This document shows, piece by piece, positions 21,813 through 31,087 of a stretch of 64,000 nucleotides of DNA. The notes under the pieces are model-generated. The model had not been told where the DNA came from. It saw only the letters and a list, made by a program, of their open reading frames with translations, and made no database searches. This DNA is from Allomuricauda sp. TY007 (GTDB taxonomy: Bacteria; Bacteroidota; Bacteroidia; Flavobacteriales; Flavobacteriaceae): the NCBI RefSeq assembly GCF_010468565.1, contig NZ_WUEG01000007.1:144137-208136 (forward strand), given 5' to 3'. The translations under genes were made by a program, and so were the position numbers. Each line of letters opens with the position of its first letter. Positions within the stretch are counted from its first letter, which is position 1.

Positions 21813-21835
21813 TTATTTAGACCAATTACAAATAA
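21813..21835. promoter_or_regulatory. possible Fur-like box 2
   Basis: TTATTTAGACC and CAAATAA form an imperfect palindrome at the expected transcription start, just before the ATG. Repressor binding here would block initiation, which fits iron control of the siderophore receptors. Confidence 0.35.
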
Positions 21836-21836
21836 A

Positions 21837-24299
21837 ATGAAACATATATTACTCATTCTTAGTTTCACAGCTTTTTTTACTTCTCAAGCACAAACTGGAA
21901 ACTTAAAAGGAAAAGTAACCGATCAAAGAAACAACCCACTTGGCAATGTCAATATTGCGGTGTCCAACACCAGCTTAGGTACAAATACGGACTATTCCGG
22001 GGAATACGAAATTTCCAACCTCGCTCCTGGCTCCTACACCTTAACGTTTTCGATGGTAGGTTTTGGCACACAGAACAAAACCGTGACTGTTTACGCTAAC
22101 CAAACCACTAACATACAAACCATCACTTTGGTGGAAAGGCAAGAACAGCTCAATGAGGTTGTAGTTGAGGGTAACCAAACCAACAAATTCTCGCGCAAAG
22201 CAAGTGTTTATGTCTCAAAAATGCCCCTCAAAGACATCGAAAACCCTCAGGTTTACAATTCCATCTCAACGGAATTATTGCAAGACCAGGTTGTTACCAA
22301 TTTTGATGACGCCCTTAAGAATGCTCCGGGCATCGATAAACTTTGGGAATCTACTGGAAGGGGAAATGACGGCGCTGGTTATTTTTCGTTGCGTGGTTTT
22401 GCCGTACAGCCCACAATGATCAACGGTTTGCCAGGTTTAACCAACGGAAGTCCCGACCCTGCCAATATTGAATCCATCGAAGTAATCAAAGGCCCTTCGG
22501 GCACTTTGTATGGTAGTAGCTTAATTTCTTACGGTGGTTTGATCAACATCAATACCAAAAAGCCATATTACGGTTTTGGTGGGAATATCTCCTATACTTC
22601 TGGCAGCTACGGATTGAACCGTGTAAGTGCCGACGTAAATACCACATTGGGCGACCAAAACAACATTGCGCTTCGTGTAAACACTTCATACCATACCCAA
22701 AACAGCTACCAAGATGCTGGATTTAGAAAGTCCTTCTTTTTTGCGCCATCCTTGGCGTTTCAGGCCAGTGATAGACTTTCTTTCAACATCAACACCGAAT
22801 TTTATAACGGTAGAAGCACTAACCAAACGATGTTATTTTTAGATCGTGGAGCACCGCTTCGTGTGACCAATCTGGATGAACTGGGTTACGATTTCAAACG
22901 TTCCTACACCAGCAATGATTTGTATATCGACACTCCAACCTACAGTTTACAAGGCCAGATGAACTATATTTTGAGTGATTCTTGGACCTCCCAGACCGTA
23001 ATTTCGAGGTCCAATGCAAAGTCTGATGGGTATTACTCTTACTTGTACGAGGTAAGCTCGACCGTTGAAGGTCTTTCAGGAACACCTTTGGAAGACGGCA
23101 TTATTCTGGCCCGTTACACCAGTAACCAAAACTCCGAGACCTTGGGAACCGATATCCAACAGAACTTTATCGGGGATTTCAATATCGGAACCATGAGAAA
23201 CCGCTTGGTAGTTGGACTGGATTACCTTAAAACACGAACCATCAACAACAGTACTGGCTACGGAAACCAAGGATTTGCCTATGTTGGGTCGAACCCTGAT
23301 GAATTCCAAGCCGTTGCCCCTGCCCTACACGATTACTACGGAACCCCAATGGGCACAGGTCGGTACGACTCTGGTGTATTGACCCAGGCAGGTGCCGATG
23401 CTGGAATCGCCACTTTGGCTAATCCGGGAGCACAATTCAGCGAAGCTGAGCAAGAGATTTTCAGTGCCTACGCTTCCAATGTAATCAACCTATTGCCAGA
23501 ATTGTCAGCAATGGCCAGTTTGCGGGTGGACCGTTTTTCCAATGATGGGTACAATCAGACCGCCTTTTCACCAAAATTCGGATTGGTTTATCAGCCTATT
23601 TTAAACAGAGTTTCCCTTTTTGCCAATTATATGAACGGGTTCAGCAACGTGGCTCCTGTAACGGAACTATCCGATGGAAACACATCTGTTAGGGCGTTAA
23701 ACCCAGAACACGCGAACCAATTTGAGGTAGGTACCAAGTTGAACTTGTTCAACGATAGGCTTTCCGCAACCTTCAGCTACTACGATATTACCGTAAGTGA
23801 TATGGCGCAACGGATTGATACCGATGCCGATAACTATTTCTATACTCAAGATGGTGAACAAACCAGTAAAGGTTTTGAAGCGAGCATTATCGCTTCTCCA
23901 GTCGATGGTTTAAATATTGTTGCAGGCTACAGCTATAACGACAGCAAATTGGTGGAAGGAGATACCAGTTTTCTAGGGTTTAGACCGGAAAGCGCAGGCC
24001 CAATGAACTTGGCCAATGTTTGGGCCAGCTACAGATTTACCCAAGGCAGCTTGGAGAACTTTGGACTTGGCTTTGGGGGTAACTACGCCAGCGAAAACAA
24101 AATCTTCAACAGATCCAACGGTACGTTCGCCATTGATGAGTACACCATTTTAAATGCATCAACCTTTTACGATGCAAGAGACTTCAGAATCACATTGAAG
24201 TTGGACAACATAGCCAACAAAGACTATTACAAAGGTTGGTCCACCATCAGCCCACAAAACTTGAGAAGTATTTCTGCCAACTTTACTTATAAATTCTAA
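21837..24299 (+). CDS. TonB-dependent siderophore receptor with carboxypeptidase-like N-domain, copy 1
   Basis: This 820-residue outer-membrane receptor imports a ferric chelate using TonB energy. Domain order is signal peptide (to SQAQ, residue ~19), a CarboxypepD_reg-like domain (GNLKGKVTDQRNNPLGNV to about residue 100), a plug with QLNEVVVEG and the FSLRGF segment followed by ESIEVIKGPSGTLYGS, and a 22-strand barrel ending NLRSISANFTYKF. The plug and 'IEVIKGPSG' string fit the FhuA/ferrichrome-type siderophore class. It is the first gene of an operon with a second receptor, DUF4198, two small membrane proteins and PepSY. Confidence 0.93.
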   Translation: MKHILLILSFTAFFTSQAQTGNLKGKVTDQRNNPLGNVNIAVSNTSLGTNTDYSGEYEISNLAPGSYTLTFSMVGFGTQNKTVTVYANQTTNIQTITLVERQEQLNEVVVEGNQTNKFSRKASVYVSKMPLKDIENPQVYNSISTELLQDQVVTNFDDALKNAPGIDKLWESTGRGNDGAGYFSLRGFAVQPTMINGLPGLTNGSPDPANIESIEVIKGPSGTLYGSSLISYGGLININTKKPYYGFGGNISYTSGSYGLNRVSADVNTTLGDQNNIALRVNTSYHTQNSYQDAGFRKSFFFAPSLAFQASDRLSFNINTEFYNGRSTNQTMLFLDRGAPLRVTNLDELGYDFKRSYTSNDLYIDTPTYSLQGQMNYILSDSWTSQTVISRSNAKSDGYYSYLYEVSSTVEGLSGTPLEDGIILARYTSNQNSETLGTDIQQNFIGDFNIGTMRNRLVVGLDYLKTRTINNSTGYGNQGFAYVGSNPDEFQAVAPALHDYYGTPMGTGRYDSGVLTQAGADAGIATLANPGAQFSEAEQEIFSAYASNVINLLPELSAMASLRVDRFSNDGYNQTAFSPKFGLVYQPILNRVSLFANYMNGFSNVAPVTELSDGNTSVRALNPEHANQFEVGTKLNLFNDRLSATFSYYDITVSDMAQRIDTDADNYFYTQDGEQTSKGFEASIIASPVDGLNIVAGYSYNDSKLVEGDTSFLGFRPESAGPMNLANVWASYRFTQGSLENFGLGFGGNYASENKIFNRSNGTFAIDEYTILNASTFYDARDFRITLKLDNIANKDYYKGWSTISPQNLRSISANFTYKF

Positions 24300-24402
24300 G
24301 TAAGGTACCATGAAAAAAACAATTGTCACATTACTTCTTAATCCTACCAGTAAAATCGGTATCAGCCTACTATTTATGATTGGAAACCAATTACAAATAA
24401 GA

Positions 24403-26739
24403 ATGAAAAATATATTACTCATCCTCAGCCTAGCTGTCTTTTCTTTTTCGCAAGCTCAAACAGGAGGTTTGGAAGGAAAAGTTACAGACCAAAGAAACAC
24501 CCCCCTACCCGACGTCAACATCATGCTATCCAACACAAGTTTGGGTGCTACAACCGATAGTTCGGGGTCCTATAAAATCGACAACCTTGCAGCTGGCTCC
24601 TATACCCTTACCTTTTCTATGGTGGGTTATGGTATGCAAACTAAGACCATCACTATTAATGCTGGACAAACCACACAAGTTCCAACCGTTAAAATGATGG
24701 AAAAACAAGAACAACTTAACGAAGTGATTGTTGAAGGCCATCAAAACAAATATCTAGAAAGAGAACCTTCAACATCGCTAAGGTTGAAAACCGAATTGGT
24801 GAAGCTTCCACAAAATGTACAGGTAATCAGCAATGAGCTGTTAAAAGACCAACAGGTTACCACCATAATGGACGGGCTTACCAGAAACGTAAGTGGTGTA
24901 ACAATGTTGGAACACTGGGGACAGTTTGCAAGAATCAACATGCGTGGTTTCCGTTTGCCCGCTTTTAGGAACGGAGTAAACGTTCAGGACAGTTGGGGGC
25001 CTTTGGCCGAAGACATGAACACAGTGGAACGCATTGAGTTTGTAAAAGGTCCAGCCGGATTCATGATGTCCGCAGGCGAGCCCGGTGGTTTTTATAACGT
25101 AGTCACCAAAAAACCTACGGAAGAATTTGTCGCCAATGCCTCTTTTACGGCAGGAAGCTTTGATTTTTATCGCGGTACCATTGATGTGGGTGGCAAAGCC
25201 TCCGAAAATGGAAAGTTGCTTTATCGCTTCAACGCCATGTATCAAACTACGGACAGCCATAGAGGAAATGAGCAAACCGATAGATTTGGCATTGCCCCTG
25301 CCCTAACCTATAAGTTTAGCGATAAAACTTCCGTTACAGCAGAGATGAACCTACAGGATGCCGAATCCTTCTTGGGGTCTGCCTATATTTTTGCGCCTGT
25401 GGAAGATGGATACGCGAGCCTGCCCCGTGATTTCAATTTTGTTGATACCAATTATCCAAAAACCGACATCCAAGAAGTTACTTTCTTTTTGAATGCCAAA
25501 CACGAATTTTCAGATAATTGGAGCGTTGAAGGTCAAATGGCATACCTAAGATATGATCAAGTTGGGAACTCTGCATGGATTGGAGGACTTGATAGCGATA
25601 CCGGAGATGTTGTTAGGACTATATCCCAGTGGGATGCACTATCCGTAGGTAAATATGCCCAGTTATACATCAATGGAGCCTTCAATACCGGCGCTGTTTC
25701 CCATAAAATATTGGGAGGTTTCGACTTTAGTGAAAAAGCCTATTGGGCCGACTTTTCGGTTACACTTCCTGTAGATACTGCTACACCTTTCAATATCTAC
25801 AATCCCCAATATGGCGTCACTATTCCAGAATTCGACCGTTCAGTAAATGTTCAATATAGAAACGGAGGTGCTCCATATAGTGCAAATACGTTAAGAGGAT
25901 ACTACCTGCAAGATGAGATTGGTTTCTTGGAGGATAAAATTCGATTGACCTTGGCCGGACGGTACACGAACTTGTACACTCAAGGAAAAACTGAAAACGA
26001 TGATGTATTTACGCCACGTGTTGGATTGAGTGTTGATATTTTGCCCGATTTGACCGTCTACGGACTATATGACCAATCTTTCTTGCCACAAGCGGGAATG
26101 AGTGTTGATATGGAGCCTTTGAACGACCCTGTTGATGCGAACGATATTGAGGGCGGTATTAAGAAGAGTTTCTTCGATGGACGCCTGAGAACCTCATTGG
26201 GAGCCTTCCAAATTACAAAAGAGAACATTTTGACCACTGACCCATCCAATCCCAACTTCTCCATGTATTTGGGCGAAGTCCAATCAAAAGGTATAGAGTT
26301 CGACTTGCAAGGGGAAATTACCCCAGAGCTAAATGTAATCTTGAACTACGCCAACACCAAAGTTGAAGTGACCGAAGACCCCAATCCGGACATTGTGGGC
26401 ACCAGAGTGGCCGGCCACGCCAAACATGTAACCAATGGATGGTTGAACTACAACTTCGCCCAGACATCATCGTTGAACGGGTTCGGCGTTTCCTTGGGCT
26501 ACCAATACCAAGTGGATAGATCTACTTGGGCCTGGGCCGCAGATAACCAGTCAGACCTTCCAGATTATTTTAGGATGGATGGTGCCCTATCATGGAGAAA
26601 CAGCAATTTCAGGGTTCAGTTGAACATCAACAATATTTTGGACGAATATCTATATTCCGGTGCCAATTATGGTTCCTATCTATATTGGCAATCGGAACCC
26701 GGAATCAATGGAAGACTTACCGTGGCATATAGTTTTTAA
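24403..26739 (+). CDS. TonB-dependent siderophore receptor with carboxypeptidase-like N-domain, copy 2
   Basis: The start at 24403 gives MKNILLILSLAVFSFSQAQ, a clean signal peptide nearly identical to the upstream receptor; the longer frame beginning at 24310 adds 31 residues with no family match. The bases before this ATG (ACCAATTACAAATAA) repeat those before the upstream receptor's ATG, showing that the tandem duplication includes the leader. The 778-residue protein has the CarboxypepD_reg-like domain (GGLEGKVTDQRNTPLPDV), a plug (INMRGFRLPAFRNG; VERIEFVKGPAGFMMSAGEPGG) and a barrel ending GINGRLTVAYSF. The 'SAGEPGG..NVVTK' plug segment is typical of FhuE/FpvA-like siderophore receptors. 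The barrels of the two copies have diverged strongly, suggesting different ligands. Confidence 0.92.
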   Translation: MKNILLILSLAVFSFSQAQTGGLEGKVTDQRNTPLPDVNIMLSNTSLGATTDSSGSYKIDNLAAGSYTLTFSMVGYGMQTKTITINAGQTTQVPTVKMMEKQEQLNEVIVEGHQNKYLEREPSTSLRLKTELVKLPQNVQVISNELLKDQQVTTIMDGLTRNVSGVTMLEHWGQFARINMRGFRLPAFRNGVNVQDSWGPLAEDMNTVERIEFVKGPAGFMMSAGEPGGFYNVVTKKPTEEFVANASFTAGSFDFYRGTIDVGGKASENGKLLYRFNAMYQTTDSHRGNEQTDRFGIAPALTYKFSDKTSVTAEMNLQDAESFLGSAYIFAPVEDGYASLPRDFNFVDTNYPKTDIQEVTFFLNAKHEFSDNWSVEGQMAYLRYDQVGNSAWIGGLDSDTGDVVRTISQWDALSVGKYAQLYINGAFNTGAVSHKILGGFDFSEKAYWADFSVTLPVDTATPFNIYNPQYGVTIPEFDRSVNVQYRNGGAPYSANTLRGYYLQDEIGFLEDKIRLTLAGRYTNLYTQGKTENDDVFTPRVGLSVDILPDLTVYGLYDQSFLPQAGMSVDMEPLNDPVDANDIEGGIKKSFFDGRLRTSLGAFQITKENILTTDPSNPNFSMYLGEVQSKGIEFDLQGEITPELNVILNYANTKVEVTEDPNPDIVGTRVAGHAKHVTNGWLNYNFAQTSSLNGFGVSLGYQYQVDRSTWAWAADNQSDLPDYFRMDGALSWRNSNFRVQLNINNILDEYLYSGANYGSYLYWQSEPGINGRLTVAYSF

Positions 26740-26797
26740 CATCAAACAAATTAAACAAGTCCTATGTACTCGCATAGGGCTATAAATGTAAATCATT

Positions 26798-27514
26798 ATG
26801 AAAACAAAATTCATTCTCTTTTTAACTTGTCTCTTCGGGACCCTTACAGCCCAAGCCCATTACTTGTGGATAGAGACCAATGGAACTGGAAAACTTGGTC
26901 AAGCACAGGAAGTACGCGTGCACTATGGGGAATACACCTATGGTGTGATTGAAAAAGTGGAAGGCGAAGCGTTTCCTGCCGTTTCCAAATTTACCCTTTG
27001 GGTAATAGCTCCCGATGGCACAAAAACTGAAATAAGCACCGAAGCCAAAGAAGATTATTATCTGGCCAGCTTCACACCGTCACAAAGTGGTGTTTATACC
27101 GTTGCCCTGAACAACAATGAAATTGATGTAATCGATTATACCCAGTACGACTTTGGTATTTTCAAAACGCATTACCATTCCACTGCAAAGGTTCAAGTAG
27201 GTTCTGATGGTGATACAAAAACGGCAAATCCAGATGGAATCGTAGTAAAACAATTGGAAAATGATGGAAAAGAAATCAAGCTCCAAGTTTTGTACAAGGG
27301 GGAGCCCATCGCAAAAAACGAACTTAAAGTCTATGTTGCGGACCTGTGGTCCAAAACCTTGTACACCGACGATAATGGAGAGGTTTCCTTTGCCCTGCCT
27401 TGGGACACCAAGTACATTGTGGAGACGACGACCAAAGAAGAAATTCCCGGCACCTATAACGGTGAGGACTATGAATTTATCTGGCATTGTGCCACCTATT
27501 GCATAAAAAGATAA
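26798..27514 (+). CDS. DUF4198 domain secreted protein
   Basis: This 238-residue protein has a signal peptide ending LTAQA and begins its mature part with HYLWIETNG, the hallmark of DUF4198 proteins, in which the N-terminal His may bind metal. An Ig-like beta domain follows, with a second beta domain containing GEPIAKNELKVYVAD and TDDNGEVSFALPWDTKYIVE. Members are periplasmic and often sit in metal or TonB-receptor operons, as here, 58 bases after a siderophore receptor. It may take part in metal handling; the exact role is unknown. Confidence 0.85.
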   Translation: MKTKFILFLTCLFGTLTAQAHYLWIETNGTGKLGQAQEVRVHYGEYTYGVIEKVEGEAFPAVSKFTLWVIAPDGTKTEISTEAKEDYYLASFTPSQSGVYTVALNNNEIDVIDYTQYDFGIFKTHYHSTAKVQVGSDGDTKTANPDGIVVKQLENDGKEIKLQVLYKGEPIAKNELKVYVADLWSKTLYTDDNGEVSFALPWDTKYIVETTTKEEIPGTYNGEDYEFIWHCATYCIKR

Positions 27515-27516
27515 CC

Positions 27517-27849
27517 ATGGCCACCGGAATTTCCCTTCTTGCGTTTATTTCCTTTTACCTGCTGTACAGTACATCAAAAAAAATGTCGGCAATGGGAAAT
27601 CTTGGTTTTGAACACTCTATAGCTGAGCATAAAAAAGCCTCAAAATATGTCAGTTTGGCCCTAATGATTTTTTCATTGGGGCTTAGCTGTATTTATTGGG
27701 GACTAGGTTCGGGTACGTTCACTTTTTTTATCATTTTGATGACGGTTGCCAGTTTAGTGATTCTCTTGGCACCCTTACGCTTGTTAAACTACCGCTTTTT
27801 GGGTGTTCTTTTTTTGTGTTCCATCCTTTTTGAAACCATATTGTTTTAA
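27517..27849 (+). CDS. small four-helix membrane protein (DUF3325-like position)
   Basis: The chosen ATG at 27517 follows the previous stop by two bases; a longer frame would need a TTG start inside the upstream gene. The product has 110 residues with four predicted hydrophobic segments near residues 4-17, 45-60, 64-82 and 88-108, joined by short basic loops. The family is not recognised by sequence. In proteobacterial siderophore operons, PepSY proteins are accompanied by two small membrane proteins (DUF3325 and DUF3649), and this gene occupies the equivalent place, so it may be a distant counterpart. Confidence 0.7.
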   Translation: MATGISLLAFISFYLLYSTSKKMSAMGNLGFEHSIAEHKKASKYVSLALMIFSLGLSCIYWGLGSGTFTFFIILMTVASLVILLAPLRLLNYRFLGVLFLCSILFETILF

Positions 27850-27852
27850 GCT

Positions 27853-28152
27853 ATGCCTGCCAACAAAAAATATTTGACCCCATCATTCTCGCAACGATTT
27901 GCCAAAATTACCGCTGCCATTTTGGGCGGACTTATTGTGGCCGTGATGTTCCATATGGCCTTGGCCAGTTGGTTCAACCATGTGGCGGTCATCATTACCA
28001 GCACCTTTACGGCCTTTATCCTTTGGGCTGTTTTAATGGTTATTGCCTTTTTGGGCAAAAATGGCTGGAAAGTCTGGGGTATTTACCTTTTGGCCAGTTT
28101 AGTGCTCTTTGTCATATTTTATTTTGGAAATCAAACCAACCCTCTTGTTTAA
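27853..28152 (+). CDS. small three-helix membrane protein (DUF3649-like)
   Basis: This 99-residue protein has three hydrophobic segments near residues 18-38, 46-66 and 73-92. The N-terminus, MPANKKYLTPSFSQRFAKI, is followed by AAILGGLIVAV, and WNFNH-like aromatic residues (SWFNHVAVIIT) lie in the second helix. The layout resembles the 'iron transporter' DUF3649 family that accompanies PepSY membrane proteins, though this is a weak impression. It begins three bases after the preceding stop and ends three bases before the PepSY start, so all are translated from one message. Confidence 0.72.
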   Translation: MPANKKYLTPSFSQRFAKITAAILGGLIVAVMFHMALASWFNHVAVIITSTFTAFILWAVLMVIAFLGKNGWKVWGIYLLASLVLFVIFYFGNQTNPLV

Positions 28153-28155
28153 ACC

Positions 28156-29727
28156 ATGGGAAACCGTATCTACAATATCTTGTTCCACACACATACCGTA
28201 AGCGGTATTGTAATCAGCGTAGCACTCTACGTTATTTTCTTTACAGGATCTTTCTCCTTTTTTAGGGATGAAATTGCCAATTGGGAACGCGGACATACCG
28301 TTAGCCAAGAAGATGCATTGCCCGGTAGCATTAACGGCTACCTTAACGATCTTTCCGAAGAATATAATCTTTATGGCCGTGATGTGGAACTACGGCATTA
28401 TTACAACGAGAGAAGTATTTCCGTTAATCTGGGTGCATCCAAAGACTCGTTGGCTTTGGAAGATGATCGGGCCCCTGTATTCTTTTATTTAGATCCAGTA
28501 GCCAAGACCAAAACGGAAACCTATGCGGAGAACTATCATTTGGGGGAGTTTTTGTACCGTCTGCACTTTTTAGATCAAATCCCCTACCCCTACGGAAGGT
28601 ATTTGGCGGGATTGGTGGCATTCTTTTTTCTATTTGCCATCATCACGGGGATTTTGGTGCATTGGAACAAGATTGTTTCCAACTTTTACACTTTTAGACC
28701 TTGGGCCAAGCTCAAAACCATGTGGACCGATGCCCATACAGCCTTGGGAGTGATAGGATTTCCATTTCAGTTTGTTTATGCCGTAACCGGAGCTTTCTTT
28801 TTGCTCAAAGGTATTTTGATTCTCCCAGTTGTAATGGGACTGTACGATGGCGATCAAAACAAGTTGTTTGAGGACTTGGAGTACAACCACCCTGTCTACG
28901 AGTTCCAGAATAAAAAATTGAACGGCACCGTCAACTTAGATCAATATGTCGAAGAAATGAAAGCGGACTGGGGTGATTTTCGGGTTACGGAAGCACACAT
29001 CTTTAATTATGGGGATAAAAATATGCATGCCGCCATCAGCGGATATCTTGGTTACAACACCAAATTGAACGGGGTCGGTTACCGTATTTACAAAATTTCC
29101 GATGGTTCCATTGCGCAGGAAAAGGTACCGATTGCCCCAACTTCCTATTTGGATGGAGTGAAAAATATGATGTTCCGACTCCATTTTGGCGATTACGCTG
29201 GTTATGGCTTGCGTGTGATTTCCTTTATCCTTGGATTGGTTTCCTGTTTTGTAATCCTATCCGGAATTATGATCTGGTTGGTGGCACGGGACAAAAAAAA
29301 TGTTCCAGAAAAGCGTCGTAAGTTCAATAAGCAAGTGGCCAATTGGTATATGGCGATATGCCTTAGCTTGCTTCCCGTTACCGCTTTGGAATTCATTATT
29401 GTAAAGTTTGTACCCGAAGTAAACAGAGGCTTCCTCTACCAAACCTATTTCCCGATTTGGTTGGCGGCAACGGTGTTCTTTATCCTTAAAAAGGATATTG
29501 GTTTCACCAACAAGTGGACATTGATTTCAGGTGGAATTTTGGGTTTATTGGTTCCGATTGCAAACGGAATTACCACGGGTAATTGGTTTTGGGTAGCATA
29601 TCAAAATGGATATCAGCAAATTCTTTTGGTAGATTTACTATGGCTGCTTTTAGGTATTGTTTCCCTTTGGATCGCCTTCTTTAAACTGAAAACCAAAAGG
29701 TCGGAGCTGGTTCCGAGCAAAAGCTAA
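28156..29727 (+). CDS. PepSY-associated TM-helix protein (putative siderophore/iron reductase, PiuB type)
   Basis: This 523-residue inner-membrane protein belongs to the PepSY_TM family. The first helix (VSGIVISVALYVIFFTGSFSFF) includes the conserved N-terminal signature following LFHTHT, and His residues in LHFLDQ, DAHTALG and RLHFGDYAGYG are placed like haem or metal ligands in the family. Two PepSY-type periplasmic domains separate the helices, and several further helices follow. PiuB/FoxB-like relatives reduce ferric siderophores after import. It is the last gene of the receptor operon, which supports this role. The stop codon overlaps the stop of the convergent DUF1801 gene. Confidence 0.85.
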   Translation: MGNRIYNILFHTHTVSGIVISVALYVIFFTGSFSFFRDEIANWERGHTVSQEDALPGSINGYLNDLSEEYNLYGRDVELRHYYNERSISVNLGASKDSLALEDDRAPVFFYLDPVAKTKTETYAENYHLGEFLYRLHFLDQIPYPYGRYLAGLVAFFFLFAIITGILVHWNKIVSNFYTFRPWAKLKTMWTDAHTALGVIGFPFQFVYAVTGAFFLLKGILILPVVMGLYDGDQNKLFEDLEYNHPVYEFQNKKLNGTVNLDQYVEEMKADWGDFRVTEAHIFNYGDKNMHAAISGYLGYNTKLNGVGYRIYKISDGSIAQEKVPIAPTSYLDGVKNMMFRLHFGDYAGYGLRVISFILGLVSCFVILSGIMIWLVARDKKNVPEKRRKFNKQVANWYMAICLSLLPVTALEFIIVKFVPEVNRGFLYQTYFPIWLAATVFFILKKDIGFTNKWTLISGGILGLLVPIANGITTGNWFWVAYQNGYQQILLVDLLWLLLGIVSLWIAFFKLKTKRSELVPSKS

Positions 29728-30092
29728 CTTTTGTAAAATCCTTTGTGGTTAACGGATTTGGCTTCTTGTAATAGTTCAACAACAATCTTGCCGTCAATTT
29801 CATCCACATTAAAATACCGTAGGGACTTCATCACTTTTCTTCCATCGGTGACCAATTTATCCAAATGGACGGTAAGGTGTGCCGAATTCCAAAGGCACAA
29901 ATCCACATATCCTTTTTTACAGGAGGCGTTGAAATAGCAAAATGGTTTATCGTTCAAGTAATAGAATGGCAACCTATATTTGAAGTCCAGCCTTACCTCG
30001 GGCACCGTGGTTTCTACCAACACTTGTAATTGGATCAATATGCTTTTGAACGGTTCAGGTTGATTAAGAATGTAATCTTCGGCCGGGTTCAT
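29724..30092 (-). CDS. DUF1801 domain protein
   Basis: This 122-residue protein of the DUF1801 (YdhG-like) family starts at the ATG at 30092, giving MNPAEDYILNQPE; the slightly longer frame needs a TTG. The family core is visible: VPEVRLDFKYRLPFYYLN, KPFCYFNASCKKGYVDLCLW and a C-terminal KSLRYFNVDEID. Members are small cytoplasmic alpha/beta proteins of unknown function. The 3' end overlaps the PepSY gene stop by four bases. Confidence 0.85.
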   Translation of the reverse strand: MNPAEDYILNQPEPFKSILIQLQVLVETTVPEVRLDFKYRLPFYYLNDKPFCYFNASCKKGYVDLCLWNSAHLTVHLDKLVTDGRKVMKSLRYFNVDEIDGKIVVELLQEAKSVNHKGFYKS

Positions 30093-30114
30093 ATACAATT
30101 TCTGTAGCTGTATC

Positions 30115-30984
30115 CTATTTTCTTTTGAACAGCTTTTTCACCAATTTCATTAAAAAAACTGCTGCCAAACCTATGACCAACCCAACCAGAAAATCTTTCA
30201 ATAAACTGGGAAGACCAGGAAACAGATGATGAAGATAATCTATGTTGTGATTGAAGATTCCTCCAGACACCAATAACAAGGCGAAGGTTCCCACAACAGA
30301 GAGTGCTTTAATGATACGTGGCAATGCATTAACCAACACTCCACCTACTTTGTCAGAGAAACTATCGTCACGGTCATTCAAACGGATTAATCTATACCCG
30401 TAATCGTCCATCCGAACGATCAAAGCCACTATGCCATATACCCCGACAGTTGCCAATAAAGCCACTACCGAAACCGTTGCAATCCGTATCGTCAATGGTT
30501 CGTTTACCACAGTGCTCAATGCAATGATGACAATTTCAATGGAAAGGATAAAATCGGTAACAATGGCCTGTTTTATTTTTTTTTGCTCCAGTTCGGGCAG
30601 TTCTTCTTCGGGAATATCAATAGGGTCTTCTGCATGGGCTTCCTCCTTACGATGAAAAAGGTACTCATATACTTTCTCCGCTCCTTCATACGCAAGGTAC
30701 ACCCCTCCTAAAATAAGAATGATCGTAATTGCGGTCGGAAGATAGGCACTCAACAAAAATGCGATGGGCAAAATAATTAACTTATTCAGAAAAGAGCCTT
30801 TGGTTATGGCCCAAAGCACCGGAATTTCCCTGTTGGACAAAAAACCAGTCGCTTTTTCGGCGTTTACCGCCAAGTCGTCCCCTAAAATACCCGCTGTTTT
30901 TTTTGTAGCAACTTTACTCATCGTTGCCACATCGTCCATAAGTGCAGAAATATCATCCAAAACAGCAAAAAAACCTGAAGCCAT
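30115..30984 (-). CDS. DUF808 family inner-membrane protein (YedI-like)
   Basis: This 289-residue protein begins MASGFFAVLDDISALMDDVATMSKVATKKTAGILGDDLAVN, an almost invariant opening of the DUF808 family. The motif EIPVLWAITKGS and the acidic loop HRKEEAHAEDPIDI follow. About six to eight hydrophobic helices are spread over the rest, ending with a basic tail LFKRK. The family's function is unknown. It is 22 bases downstream of nothing on its own strand except the DUF1801 gene, which it precedes and may share a message with. Confidence 0.9.
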   Translation of the reverse strand: MASGFFAVLDDISALMDDVATMSKVATKKTAGILGDDLAVNAEKATGFLSNREIPVLWAITKGSFLNKLIILPIAFLLSAYLPTAITIILILGGVYLAYEGAEKVYEYLFHRKEEAHAEDPIDIPEEELPELEQKKIKQAIVTDFILSIEIVIIALSTVVNEPLTIRIATVSVVALLATVGVYGIVALIVRMDDYGYRLIRLNDRDDSFSDKVGGVLVNALPRIIKALSVVGTFALLLVSGGIFNHNIDYLHHLFPGLPSLLKDFLVGLVIGLAAVFLMKLVKKLFKRK

Positions 30985-31087
30985 ATATGTGTTTTATGGT
31001 TAAAGAAACTTCATTGATTGGAAGCAAAATAAACAAATCGAAGCATATTGGTGTATTAAAAAATCTAAAAATACTTTGATTGCCATG

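Noticed and set aside
24310..24402. Extended start of the second siderophore receptor
   Set aside because: The extra residues have no family match, while the ATG at 24403 gives a signal peptide and leader nearly identical to those of the upstream paralogue.
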